Assembly (NCBI GenBank): GCA_963674575.2
Contig: CAXXQT010000005.1
Coordinates: 744,001-808,000 of the forward strand
Length of the DNA stretch: 64,000 nt
Direction: 5' to 3'
DNA from: JAAYAY01 sp963674575
GTDB lineage: Bacteria > Planctomycetota > Planctomycetia > Pirellulales > Thermoguttaceae
This document shows, in pieces, positions 51,797 through 60,488 of this stretch. A program made the translations under genes and the position numbers. Position 1 is the first letter of the stretch; each line of letters starts with the position of its first letter. A model generated the notes under the pieces. That model saw nothing but the letters and a program-made list of their open reading frames with translations, ran no database searches and was not told the DNA's origin.

Positions 51797-54673
51797 CTAT
51801 TCTTCCGTTAGGTTCAGAGGCGAATCCTGCGGTAGTTCAAGATATTTGACGATGCCCTTCTGCCAGTAATGGACTTTGAGCTTCAGGGTCTTCTCTGGCG
51901 CGGCATTGGCGAACAACTGGGCATAAGGGCCGAGGGGCGTGATGAGGCGGTTGTGAAACTTCGCCTGCACCTTCTCGGTCACGTCGGCTTGCGAGGTTGT
52001 GTGGGGCACGTTGGTATATGCCCGGATTTTCAGGGCGGTTGCGTCGCAACTGTGGGCTCCGGCGTTGTGGAGGACGAAGTCGACGTGCCGACCAACCTTG
52101 CCGGATGGTAAGCGCACGACGAACTCAGTTGTGCCGCACTTGCCGATCGTATGATCTCTTGTGTTGAGGACGCCGAGGACGTCGTGGTGTGTGTCGTCGT
52201 TCCAGCGGATGACACGCAGTTCGACGCCGTTGCCCAGATTTGAGAACAGGGTGCCGCACAGCGTTACTTCCTCCTTCTTCTGCACATTAGCCGAGGGCGT
52301 CCACCGAAAGATGTTGTAGCATGCCGTGTCGGAGATCGGATGCGTGTAGAGGAATTCGTTCCGCTCGTCGCCGGCGAGCACGTGGTCGAACATGCCCTCG
52401 GTGTAATGATCTCGCCAGGGCTGCTCCTGATGGTCGCTGGGGGCATAGTCGGAGACGAATCCGAGCTCGTCGGCCTGGTTTTCCAGGCCGTAGGCGTATC
52501 CTAGGGGCGAGCCAAAGGCCTTGAACCGGGAGTTAAGGGGCTTCACGTCCGCTGCGTCTGCCGTAGAAAGCAGGCCGCCATTGCGGCAATTGAAACACGC
52601 CCACTTGCCCCCGCTGGCATCGGGGAACTCCGCCGCCAGGCCCGTCTTGCCGCCCGGATTGACGTAGTCGGCCGCCAGGTCCGCGACGATGTCGCCGCGG
52701 ATCTCGAACATGCCCTCCAAATCTCCCGTGGCTTTCGGGCCGTAGAACGCCGTGACGATGTGGGCGTTGGCAAACTCGTTCCGGCGCGAGACGATCTCGT
52801 CGTCGGCCAGGCGGATTGGGGACGTGTCCGCCAGGTCCGGCACGCGAAAATACACGTCCTGGCCGCTGGGATCGATGAACTCGGTCAAGGTCACATCAAC
52901 CATTTCGCCACTGCGATCCTGATTCAGCCATGCCTTGGCGAGCACTTTCAAGCCCCCGGGACGAATGGAATCGTCGGCGACCGGTTCGCCGATCGAGGCC
53001 GGGTCGATGACCAGATTCCGCGGCTCGGGGCACTTGGCAAGCAGCTCTGCGTTGTGGCCCTTTCCGATGCAATACACGATCGGTCCGCGCAGAAGCGCGA
53101 CGCGTCCGTCCTGGACGGCCCGGCCTCGAAGGAATCGCCACTTCATGGGCATGGAGATTCGCACTTTGTCGCCGTCCTTCCACATCCGATTCAGGACGTA
53201 GCAGCCCTGTTTCTGGGCCAGTGGGTCGATGGTCACAGGAGACTCATCGTTCACCTGAACCGCGATTTGCTCGCACCAGCGGGGTGTGCGGAACTGGAAT
53301 GGAAACGCGGCCGGAGCCGAGCTCGAGAAGGTCAGTTTCACGTCGCCGTCGTTCGGGTAAGCTGTCTTCTGCAGAATCGTGACAGGTTGTCCGTTCACGT
53401 CGAACGTCTTTTTCGAGTCGGTGAAAAGGTTCAACGCAATTCCGCCTTGGGGCGTGCGGTAATAGACCTTCTGCGCGAGTTCCGCCACGGCACGGCGATA
53501 GTTTCCGCAGCAGCAGAAGTAGTCGCGAGTATCGTACTTCCGGTCGCCGGTGAAGGGCGTGAAATAGCGAATCCAGCGTCCGTCGGGCGAGTTGGCCGCC
53601 ATCAGGGCGTTGTACATCGTTCGTTCGATCAGGTCGCCGTAGCGCATGTCGCCTTCGAGCCGCATGAGGCTGTCGATCCAACGCAGCATATAGGCGGTGA
53701 CGCATGATTCCCCGATCGCTCCCTGCCCGTTCTGGTTGTAGGTGAAGTGCTCCCCCTCGGAGCAGGAGCCGGTGACGAGCATGCCGCCCTCGCCCTTCTT
53801 GAGCAGCTCGTTTCGCATGAAGCGGCTCATGCTCAGGAGGTTGTCCTCGGCCGTCAGGCGGTAGAGTTCGGTCTGGGCGTAGCACCGAGCGAGCATGACG
53901 TAGACGTGGCACGGGCGGTGGCTGAAATCCTGCTCCCAGGTCCGCAACGAGGCGAGTTGGATCTCGCCGCGGTTGTTTCCGTGGGGCACGTCGGCGGCGA
54001 AGTCCAGGTAACGCTTGTCTCCCGTCACACGATAGAGTTCCAGCATTCCTTCCGGGAGTCCCGCCGTGCAGATCAGGCCCGCGTCGTAGCACGGATGCTC
54101 AGGGGTGGGGAAGGTCTTGAGAATGTAGTCAGCCATGACCCGGGCATCGGCCAGGGACTCGGGATTGCCGGTGCAGCGGTAATTGCGGACGAAGGCCAGG
54201 TTGATGTATTCCTGTTCGTGGAGGATCCAGTTGACGTGGTCCTGGCGGTTTTCGGGTTCCACGTTCCAGAATCCGAGATATCCATCCCCGTCGCGGGACT
54301 TGACCAGTTCGTCGATGATGTACTGGGTGCGATCGGCAACTTTCGGGTCGCCGGTGTAGGCGGAGAAGAGGCTGCCGGCGTCGAAGACCTTGCCGATGCC
54401 GTAGTAGACGTGGCTCCGATCGCCGCGGTCCGTACGGTGGCGGAAGTGATCCAGCCACTTGCCGTCGAGATCGACCACCATGTAGTTCTGATAGATCAGG
54501 TTCGTGATGCGGCGATCGATTTCTCCCCCCAACTCCTTTTGATTGAGCGTCACGCGGCAGAGCTTGTCCTGGACGCGGGGCTTGACCACATCGCACGGCT
54601 GACTGAAGTCAACCGCGTGCAGCTGGGCAGACAGGAGCAGGATACCGACCAGCGTGAAAGACGTTGTTTTCAT
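51797..54673 (-). CDS. GH127-type glycoside hydrolase (DUF1680)
   Basis: A 958-residue protein with a signal peptide (1-20) and an (alpha/alpha)6-type barrel. The family zinc site is visible as Glu322 and Cys324 (GAIGESCVTAYML) plus Cys387-Cys389 (DYFCCCGNYRR). This matches the Glu-x-Cys and Cys-Cys ligands of beta-L-arabinofuranosidase HypBA1, in which one cysteine is the nucleophile. A long C-terminal extension (about 640-958) is strand-rich and unassigned. It likely removes terminal L-arabinofuranose or a related sugar. The ATG at 54673 has CCAGGA nine bases upstream; a start at 54715 lacks that. Confidence 0.87.
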   Translation of the reverse strand: MKTTSFTLVGILLLSAQLHAVDFSQPCDVVKPRVQDKLCRVTLNQKELGGEIDRRITNLIYQNYMVVDLDGKWLDHFRHRTDRGDRSHVYYGIGKVFDAGSLFSAYTGDPKVADRTQYIIDELVKSRDGDGYLGFWNVEPENRQDHVNWILHEQEYINLAFVRNYRCTGNPESLADARVMADYILKTFPTPEHPCYDAGLICTAGLPEGMLELYRVTGDKRYLDFAADVPHGNNRGEIQLASLRTWEQDFSHRPCHVYVMLARCYAQTELYRLTAEDNLLSMSRFMRNELLKKGEGGMLVTGSCSEGEHFTYNQNGQGAIGESCVTAYMLRWIDSLMRLEGDMRYGDLIERTMYNALMAANSPDGRWIRYFTPFTGDRKYDTRDYFCCCGNYRRAVAELAQKVYYRTPQGGIALNLFTDSKKTFDVNGQPVTILQKTAYPNDGDVKLTFSSSAPAAFPFQFRTPRWCEQIAVQVNDESPVTIDPLAQKQGCYVLNRMWKDGDKVRISMPMKWRFLRGRAVQDGRVALLRGPIVYCIGKGHNAELLAKCPEPRNLVIDPASIGEPVADDSIRPGGLKVLAKAWLNQDRSGEMVDVTLTEFIDPSGQDVYFRVPDLADTSPIRLADDEIVSRRNEFANAHIVTAFYGPKATGDLEGMFEIRGDIVADLAADYVNPGGKTGLAAEFPDASGGKWACFNCRNGGLLSTADAADVKPLNSRFKAFGSPLGYAYGLENQADELGFVSDYAPSDHQEQPWRDHYTEGMFDHVLAGDERNEFLYTHPISDTACYNIFRWTPSANVQKKEEVTLCGTLFSNLGNGVELRVIRWNDDTHHDVLGVLNTRDHTIGKCGTTEFVVRLPSGKVGRHVDFVLHNAGAHSCDATALKIRAYTNVPHTTSQADVTEKVQAKFHNRLITPLGPYAQLFANAAPEKTLKLKVHYWQKGIVKYLELPQDSPLNLTEE

Positions 54674-54865
54674 CGTGGAATTCCTGGAGAAGCCAATCCG
54701 GTTATCTGGGCTCAAGCGGAGGGGAGCCCAATTTCAACGGCGCCTATTGTAGCGGGGGCCGGAGCTGGCGTGCAAAGGGCGGTTGGCTCGCGTCAGTGAT
54801 GTTCCGTGCACAAGCAATGGAAGTCCGGCGCCACGAATCGCCCCCTTCGATGAAAGCCTGGAGGC

Positions 54866-57800
54866 TTACGGCAGCGGTGACATCATCGAATTGCTCTCTC
54901 CGGAGGACATGTCCGACTCCGTGCCGTTCCCGGACTTTCGGCCCGCATGCCGGATCGCTCGCCCCAAGGCTCGGCCACTCATCGGCGCAGGCCAACGAGT
55001 CAACTCGGGCGCGTTGTACGTCTTCAGAAATCCGTCATAAAAGAGCGGATCTTCCTGGGGAAGCACGAACGCCTTGTGGGCTTTCCCCGACTCGTCCACA
55101 TAACTGAAGTAGACCCGCCCGAACAGGCCGTCCATCCGTTTGCTCGCAAACGCGATCCAACGCCCGTTGGATGACCAGCAATGCCATGAATCGCTCAGGG
55201 GGCTATTCACCGCCAGCCGGTGGTGGTCCCCCGTTTCAATACTCAGCAGATACAGATCGCTCGATTCCTGATAGACAGGAAAACTGCCGTAGTCCGACAT
55301 GCAGAAAAGCACCCACTTCCCGTCGGGGGAGACCCGGGGTTCCGTGATGCTGAGACCTGTCTCCTCCGAAGAAAGGGCCTTCTCCAACTCGCCCCACTGA
55401 TCCGTGTCGGGATCGTAAGCGATCCGCATCAGGTCGTACCGCACCTGGTTGTATTCTTCCTGAGACTTGACATCGGCTGCGCAGAAATAGACCGTACGCC
55501 CGTCCGGCGACCACGTCGGAAACGTTTCCAGTCGATCGGGCCTCGCAATCTCCGGCGTTGTGGATACCCGCTCCGAATTCACATGGTACAAGGCAAGATC
55601 CGACTCGGAATCGAAGACGTCCCGAACGTCGCCAACCGCATGAAACGACTGGGAGATGTCGTTGGCCGAGTAGATCAGCAACTCTCCGTCAGGATGCCAT
55701 GAGGAATAGACGGCCATGCTCTTCCCTACGCGACCAACGTCCGCGTCACTCGACTTGGCAATGGCACGGGTGTCTACCTTCTTGAACGCGCCTTCGTTCA
55801 ACACAGCCGTCCCGCTGTAGGTGATTCCGTCGGTGGATCCGCGAGTTTGCAGGACCATCCGGTCCGGATGATTGGGCGCGAACGTGTGGCAATTGACGCA
55901 TGCCTTCCCGAAGGATCTGTTTTCCACAAGGGGCGTCTCGTCGTAATTGCGAACGTCGCGCTGAAAGATGTTCACCTCGCGGTAGCCCGTGTGGATTGGG
56001 CGGATGAGCCGGTAGAAGAGATAGCTGTCGATCTCAGACTCCGCGATCGTGTTCACGATGGGGCGGAACTGCTTCCATGCCCCTTCGGCGTCTCGCACGC
56101 ACACGTCGATGGTCAACGGCTCGCCGCGATTGACATCCAGCAGACGCCGCCAGGATCGCAAAGGGATGATGACTCGCGAATTCCGCGTGTGCGCATGGAT
56201 GGCCTCCCCATGCGCTGCGTGAATTCGAACGACCCATTCCGTCCCCGGCTCCTGCACGCTGAAATTGAGCGGAGCGATGTTCGGCGGGATCGTCACGTCG
56301 GAGTAGTCCGGATAGAGGGCGGCAAAAGCGGCCTGCACATCGTCATGGGATTCCCGTTCCACCGCGATGAACCCTGAAAGTCGCTGCCACGTCGCCGGGC
56401 GGACCGATCGTGCGCCGGGGTTTTCGGTTCTTTCTCCGCCCTTGCGCATTACCGTGCGGAGAGCCACGGCTTCCCGCACGTGCCGAGGCAATTCGGCGTA
56501 GCCATATTCGGCAAATCGATCGAGCTTCGCCGCGATCGCGTCCAGTTGCCGATTCAGCAGATAGTGCGCCATCAGATAGTCGAAAGCCATCTTGTTGTGA
56601 GGCGACGCGTTCAGGAGCCCCACCAGCAGCTTCTCCGTGTTGTTCGCATCGCCCATAGAATCGCTCCGAACCATCATCGCTCGCTTCTGCGCCACTCCTT
56701 CAACCTCGGTGAAGCCGTCCGCCGAGTCGAGTTCCGAAAGCATCTGACGTGCCCATTCGCGATGCAAGAGGCTGCGGTTAAGCACGAGGAGAAACTGCCT
56801 CGCCAGCGTCGGCTTCCCCTTGAGGATGAAGATACAGGCCAGGCGTTTCAGCACCTCCGGCCTGTTGCCGTTCTGCTCCAGCACCTCGAATGCCATTTGC
56901 TCGGATTCGTTGATGCGTCCCAGGTCGAAGAAGATCTCGCTGCATTGCCTGGGGGTCAGTCGCGAGGTCGTGTCGATGTCTGCATAGATCAGGGTCAATG
57001 TGGGCGTCTGCAACAACTGGGGATACTCGAACATCCGATCGAGAAGTTGCCCTTTGTGGAAAAGCGCGCGGTTGATGCAGTAGATCGTCTGCGGATCGTA
57101 GGCCCTCGCGTCGTCGCAGGGAATCGCTTCTGCCCAGAGGAGCACATCATCCCAGCGTTCTTGTCCAGAGGCGCACTCGACCTCCAGGAGGAACCGCTTG
57201 GTCGCGTCGAAGGCAAGCAGGTCGGCAAGAACAATCAAGAGCAGCACGGCGAGCGGAACCGCCAGGCGAACGGTCCAGGCCGGAAACGGACGTTTCTTCG
57301 CGACCGTGTCCGGTTGCGGAGCAGCATCGGTTGGCGCAGAGGGCTCCTCTGCCTCACTCTCGCGGCGCCGTCTTGTCATTACTGCGAGAACCACGGGGAG
57401 TGCCGCCGCCAGAGAAAGGATCACGGCCGCCTTGGTTGGCGACGAAGGGAGACCTAACCAGTCCTTGTCCTTCGCCAGCAGCAGACCGCGAAAAGCGTCG
57501 TGCGGCAGCAGGTCGTAGGGCCACCAACTGGCCGCGTAGGGAACGGCGGCTGCACACAGCGCCCATGTCGCGGCCAACGGCCTATTTCGCTGGACTCGCC
57601 ATTCATACACGGCGCAAAGACACGCAAAAACGGAATAGAGCCCCGCTGCGGCAAGATAGATTACCAAGGTCGCGACAGTGAATCCTGCCAGCCGAAATCC
57701 CAGGGGACGATCTCCCAACCGCACGTAGAAACTTGCGCCGCCCAAAGCCACGCAAAGCCCCACGCACAGTTCCACCGGATGGACATATTGGCCGGCAAGC

Positions 57801-58198
57801 ATGAGGATCGCCAGCCCCGGCAGAAGATGGGCGAACTCGCCGCCCCTTTCGGTAATCGCTGTAATCAGTCCACGCGTCAGCCAGCAAATCAGCCCGACCA
57901 TCACGGCAATCACCAGCGATCCAAGCCAGTCCCACGTACACAGAGGCGACAGAAATGCAGCTGCATAGGCGACCAGTCCTCCCGGACGACTCGCCATTTC
58001 GTAGAAGAAACGAGAATCAAACAGAAAGACCTGCGGAGTCTGCAAGTAGAACAGCTCAGGACGAATACGCAGATGGATGTAGTAGTAGATGAGCCCGAAC
58101 AGAAGTCCCGATTGCAGCAAGAGAAGCTGGATTCGCAAACCTCGACTCTGCATGGCCCGTTGCCTTCGTTTCAATCCGCTTCCGCATCGCCGCGGCAT
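54866..58198 (-). CDS. Membrane protein fusing DUF6057-like region, haem c motif and PD40 propeller
   Basis: An 1110-residue protein. About nine transmembrane helices run to residue 245, with one more near 315-335. A TPR-like DUF6057-type region follows (RWDDVLLWAEAIP, INRALFHKGQLLDRMFEYPQ, FFDLGRINESEQMAFEVLEQ). A strand-rich stretch then leads to the haem-binding C-V-N-C-H at 767-771 and a TolB/PD40 beta propeller (YSSWHPDGELLIYSAND, FPTWSPDGRTVYFCAAD, RVSPDGKWVLFCMSD, CWSSNGRWIAFASKR). The propeller would be extracytoplasmic. It may couple redox state to surface sensing. The start could instead be the ATG at 58153; neither start has a strong ribosome-binding site. Confidence 0.82.
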   Translation of the reverse strand: MPRRCGSGLKRRQRAMQSRGLRIQLLLLQSGLLFGLIYYYIHLRIRPELFYLQTPQVFLFDSRFFYEMASRPGGLVAYAAAFLSPLCTWDWLGSLVIAVMVGLICWLTRGLITAITERGGEFAHLLPGLAILMLAGQYVHPVELCVGLCVALGGASFYVRLGDRPLGFRLAGFTVATLVIYLAAAGLYSVFACLCAVYEWRVQRNRPLAATWALCAAAVPYAASWWPYDLLPHDAFRGLLLAKDKDWLGLPSSPTKAAVILSLAAALPVVLAVMTRRRRESEAEEPSAPTDAAPQPDTVAKKRPFPAWTVRLAVPLAVLLLIVLADLLAFDATKRFLLEVECASGQERWDDVLLWAEAIPCDDARAYDPQTIYCINRALFHKGQLLDRMFEYPQLLQTPTLTLIYADIDTTSRLTPRQCSEIFFDLGRINESEQMAFEVLEQNGNRPEVLKRLACIFILKGKPTLARQFLLVLNRSLLHREWARQMLSELDSADGFTEVEGVAQKRAMMVRSDSMGDANNTEKLLVGLLNASPHNKMAFDYLMAHYLLNRQLDAIAAKLDRFAEYGYAELPRHVREAVALRTVMRKGGERTENPGARSVRPATWQRLSGFIAVERESHDDVQAAFAALYPDYSDVTIPPNIAPLNFSVQEPGTEWVVRIHAAHGEAIHAHTRNSRVIIPLRSWRRLLDVNRGEPLTIDVCVRDAEGAWKQFRPIVNTIAESEIDSYLFYRLIRPIHTGYREVNIFQRDVRNYDETPLVENRSFGKACVNCHTFAPNHPDRMVLQTRGSTDGITYSGTAVLNEGAFKKVDTRAIAKSSDADVGRVGKSMAVYSSWHPDGELLIYSANDISQSFHAVGDVRDVFDSESDLALYHVNSERVSTTPEIARPDRLETFPTWSPDGRTVYFCAADVKSQEEYNQVRYDLMRIAYDPDTDQWGELEKALSSEETGLSITEPRVSPDGKWVLFCMSDYGSFPVYQESSDLYLLSIETGDHHRLAVNSPLSDSWHCWSSNGRWIAFASKRMDGLFGRVYFSYVDESGKAHKAFVLPQEDPLFYDGFLKTYNAPELTRWPAPMSGRALGRAIRHAGRKSGNGTESDMSSGESNSMMSPLP

Positions 58199-58204
58199 GG
58201 TCAA

Positions 58205-58574
58205 ACGTACCGCAAACCATCAATCATAAGTCATTGCAGGAACGGCGGCTATAACGGGTATGTCAGGATTCTATGGCATCGTCAGTTCGTGGCAGGGTTA
58301 ACTGCCAGTTAATAATTGTGCCACAGACGGCGATTGTTCAGACAGGCCAGGGCCATGACTGCTTCGTCGCTGGTTGGGCCCGGACAGGAAAGCCGTGTAT
58401 CTGGACGGCCGACGAACAAGCGTAAGGGGAAACGGCTCTATTGGGAGGGGTGCGGCTCGGCTTGTGGAGGAGGTTGAAGTTGATTCCTGCCCTTCGAGCT
58501 TGAAGATTGATCCGTTGGAGTCGGATTCACCCTGTTGGAGGAAACACGAGGAATCCTCCGTTGGTGCGACCGAT
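58205..58574. other. Intergenic region with a short palindrome
   Basis: This 370-base gap lies between two minus-strand genes. It carries GGCAGGGTTAACTGCC (58291-58306), a GGCAG/CTGCC hairpin around GTTAAC that could be an operator. No gene was recognised. Confidence 0.4.
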
Positions 58575-59615
58575 TCACCATCGCATCTCTTCGTGACGGG
58601 GGAAATCTTCTATATTGCGCAGACGGGATGTCAGAGCGGCGCGGCCCGCGACAACGGCCTGGTAACACTCGGAGACTGTCTTGCAGGGGCGGATCCAGGC
58701 GGAGATGAGCGATCTCTCAGACACCCGCTCGACATCGAACGCCCAGAGTACGGCCATGAGGGGCCAGAGGAATAACTCACCCGGCTTGACTGAGTTTGGC
58801 ACTAACGGCGAAGGAGACTCCATGCCGAATCGGCCTTCAGCAGCGGAGACGATCGTTCCCGCAAGAACGGAACGGAAGCCTTGGTGCTCATAAATGTGCT
58901 CCAAACACTTGCGATAGAAGACGAAGCACGGGTTCGATGGCTCAAGACTTGCACAACCGAGAAACCCTCCTCGCCGGGTCAGTTCCGCTACCGCCCGCAA
59001 CGACGCGACGTCGGAAACATGGTTGTAGCGGTCAGTTCCGAGGCCAATGCTGACGAGGATCTTCGCCTTTAGATGATCGAGGCCGGCCACCGTTGTGACC
59101 GACACGGCGTCCTCGATCGGATCGCCCAGGCCTTCCTCGTCGCCGGCCATGAGCGAATCCGATCCGCCGTCGACGATCACGAGAGCATCCACGGAGTGTT
59201 CCCGAATGAGCCCTTCATAAAGCCGAGTCAACAAAGGGACCGTGAACGCTCGGGCGTAGTAAGCGTAAACGAAATGGGGAGCCGACTCGGGGTACTGGGA
59301 ATCGAGAAACGAGCAGACGTGGACCTCGGGGCCATAGTACGGGTCGGCGGTGGTCTCGGCAGTGACCCGTTTCACAACCACGTCCGATTCGCTGAAGACG
59401 ATTTCCGTCTCGCCAGTGATCTTCTCCGGATCGCCGAACGAATAGCTTCCGATGACGATCGATTTGCCGAGCTGCCGCAGTTGCGGATAGAGTGTGAGAC
59501 TGTGCACGAAGTCGAACCCACCGCCACAGCCGCAAAGCATGACCGTTTTGATGGAGGGGGCCGAGAGCCGTCGGAGAAAGGTAGGTAGTAGAATCAAGGA
59601 GTCAGTCTGTGACAT
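58575..59615 (-). CDS. DUF1152 domain protein
   Basis: A 346-residue soluble protein. It opens with a Rossmann-like KTVMLCGCGGGFDFVHSLTL and carries the DUF1152 signature VIVDGGSDSLMAGDEEGLGD, followed by PIEDAVSVTTVAGLD. Later segments LVSIGLGTDRYNHVSD and SVLAGTIVSAAEG are typical of the family. Its reaction is unknown; most members I know are archaeal. The ATG at 59615 has GGGAGG about nine bases upstream; a start at 59669 would run into the preceding gene. It lies 31 bases after the small membrane gene. Confidence 0.78.
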   Translation of the reverse strand: MSQTDSLILLPTFLRRLSAPSIKTVMLCGCGGGFDFVHSLTLYPQLRQLGKSIVIGSYSFGDPEKITGETEIVFSESDVVVKRVTAETTADPYYGPEVHVCSFLDSQYPESAPHFVYAYYARAFTVPLLTRLYEGLIREHSVDALVIVDGGSDSLMAGDEEGLGDPIEDAVSVTTVAGLDHLKAKILVSIGLGTDRYNHVSDVASLRAVAELTRRGGFLGCASLEPSNPCFVFYRKCLEHIYEHQGFRSVLAGTIVSAAEGRFGMESPSPLVPNSVKPGELFLWPLMAVLWAFDVERVSERSLISAWIRPCKTVSECYQAVVAGRAALTSRLRNIEDFPRHEEMRW

Positions 59616-59646
59616 CGTGCTCGTCCTCCCTGCTTCGACGCGTGTT

Positions 59647-60141
59647 TCACATTTCCCGGAGCACGGCAATGCCGAGGGGAATCAAGGCCGCGGCAAGAAT
59701 CGCGACCAGGATCAGAAAGCCGAGCCAGGAAGGTATGTGAGTATTGCCGATTGTGTCAACGACTCGATCGAAGGCATTGGGCTCGGTTCTTACGAGACCT
59801 CGGAAGCCAAAATAGAGAGCCACGCAGGCAGCACACAGGTACCAGCCGTTCGTGCTCCAACGGCGCCAGAAAAGATCGCGGGCAATTTCGAAACGCAGCT
59901 TTTCCGCACTCTCATCCAGGGGAGATAACTCGAACCCTTCCACGTAACGAGGGGGCAGCGCCTTAGTCGGCATCTTCGGAGCGAACAGGTATCCCGCGCA
60001 GAAGTAGATCATCATGCCGAGAAAGAGAACCAGGCCAGCCGTCGGGCTCATGTCATGACTTCGCCGCTTCTCGCGATCCGCATCGCTGCGTGGCTCGCGG
60101 TCATCTCCATTGGGAATGGGGGCTGTTGTTTTCGGGACCAT
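59647..60141 (-). CDS. Small membrane protein of unknown function
   Basis: A 164-residue protein with three hydrophobic segments: SPTAGLVLFLGMMIYFCAGYLF near 32-53, WYLCAACVALYFGF near 99-112, and LGFLILVAILAAALIPLGIA near 139-158. The N-terminus is charged (DDREPRSDADREKRRSHD). No family was recognised. AAGGG lies nine bases before the ATG. It is followed by the DUF1152 gene 31 bases on, so the two are probably cotranscribed and may work together. Confidence 0.7.
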   Translation of the reverse strand: MVPKTTAPIPNGDDREPRSDADREKRRSHDMSPTAGLVLFLGMMIYFCAGYLFAPKMPTKALPPRYVEGFELSPLDESAEKLRFEIARDLFWRRWSTNGWYLCAACVALYFGFRGLVRTEPNAFDRVVDTIGNTHIPSWLGFLILVAILAAALIPLGIAVLREM

Positions 60142-60350
60142 TTATGGCACCCTTCACTGTGTCGTCAGGCGAGCCTTGGGCTGGCATGCTTCGCCCCATG
60201 CGCTGGGTCTCCTGCCTGTAGAATAACACTGCTACTTCAGGGGTCAATCGAGGCCGAACGGTGGGGTGGGCGATCGTTCTGCATTCGACGCCGATAAGGG
60301 GGCATCTCCGTTGAAGGTAAGTGAAACCAAAGATAGACGATGGAAGAACA

Positions 60351-60392
60351 GCTGTTTCTATGTCTCCCGTGACATTGTCACGATGAAACAGC
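60351..60392. repeat. Nested palindrome
   Basis: The outer arms GCTGTTTC (60351-60358) and GAAACAGC (60385-60392) are perfect inverses. Inside, CGTGAC (60368-60373) and GTCACG (60377-60382) form a second perfect stem with an ATT loop. This could be a protein-binding site or part of a dispersed repeat. Confidence 0.6.
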
Positions 60393-60413
60393 AAGCGACA
60401 AATCTCAAATGGG

Positions 60414-60477
60414 GGTTGGAGCACCCGAGGAAGAGCCCAGGGGAAGCACAGGCCGTTGTGCCGCGGATGCTCCAACC
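60414..60477 (-). terminator. Stem-loop after the esterase gene
   Basis: GGTTGGAGCA (60414-60423) and TGCTCCAACC (60468-60477) are perfect 10-base inverses, with an inner GCACA/TGTGC stem (60446-60461). The element begins 11 bases past the stop of the minus-strand esterase gene. No U-tract follows, so it may be a terminator, an mRNA end stabiliser or a dispersed repeat. Confidence 0.5.
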
Positions 60478-60488
60478 ATTCCCCATCC

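Larger units (their letters stand above)
60142..60488. other. Intergenic region rich in palindromes
   Basis: This 347-base gap lies between the esterase gene and the small membrane gene, both on the minus strand. It holds two separate structured elements (60351-60392 and 60414-60477), listed separately. The rest has no coding character. Confidence 0.5.

Noticed and set aside
58374..58775. 133-residue plus-strand frame
   Set aside because: Half lies opposite the DUF1152 gene and the remainder has no coding character.
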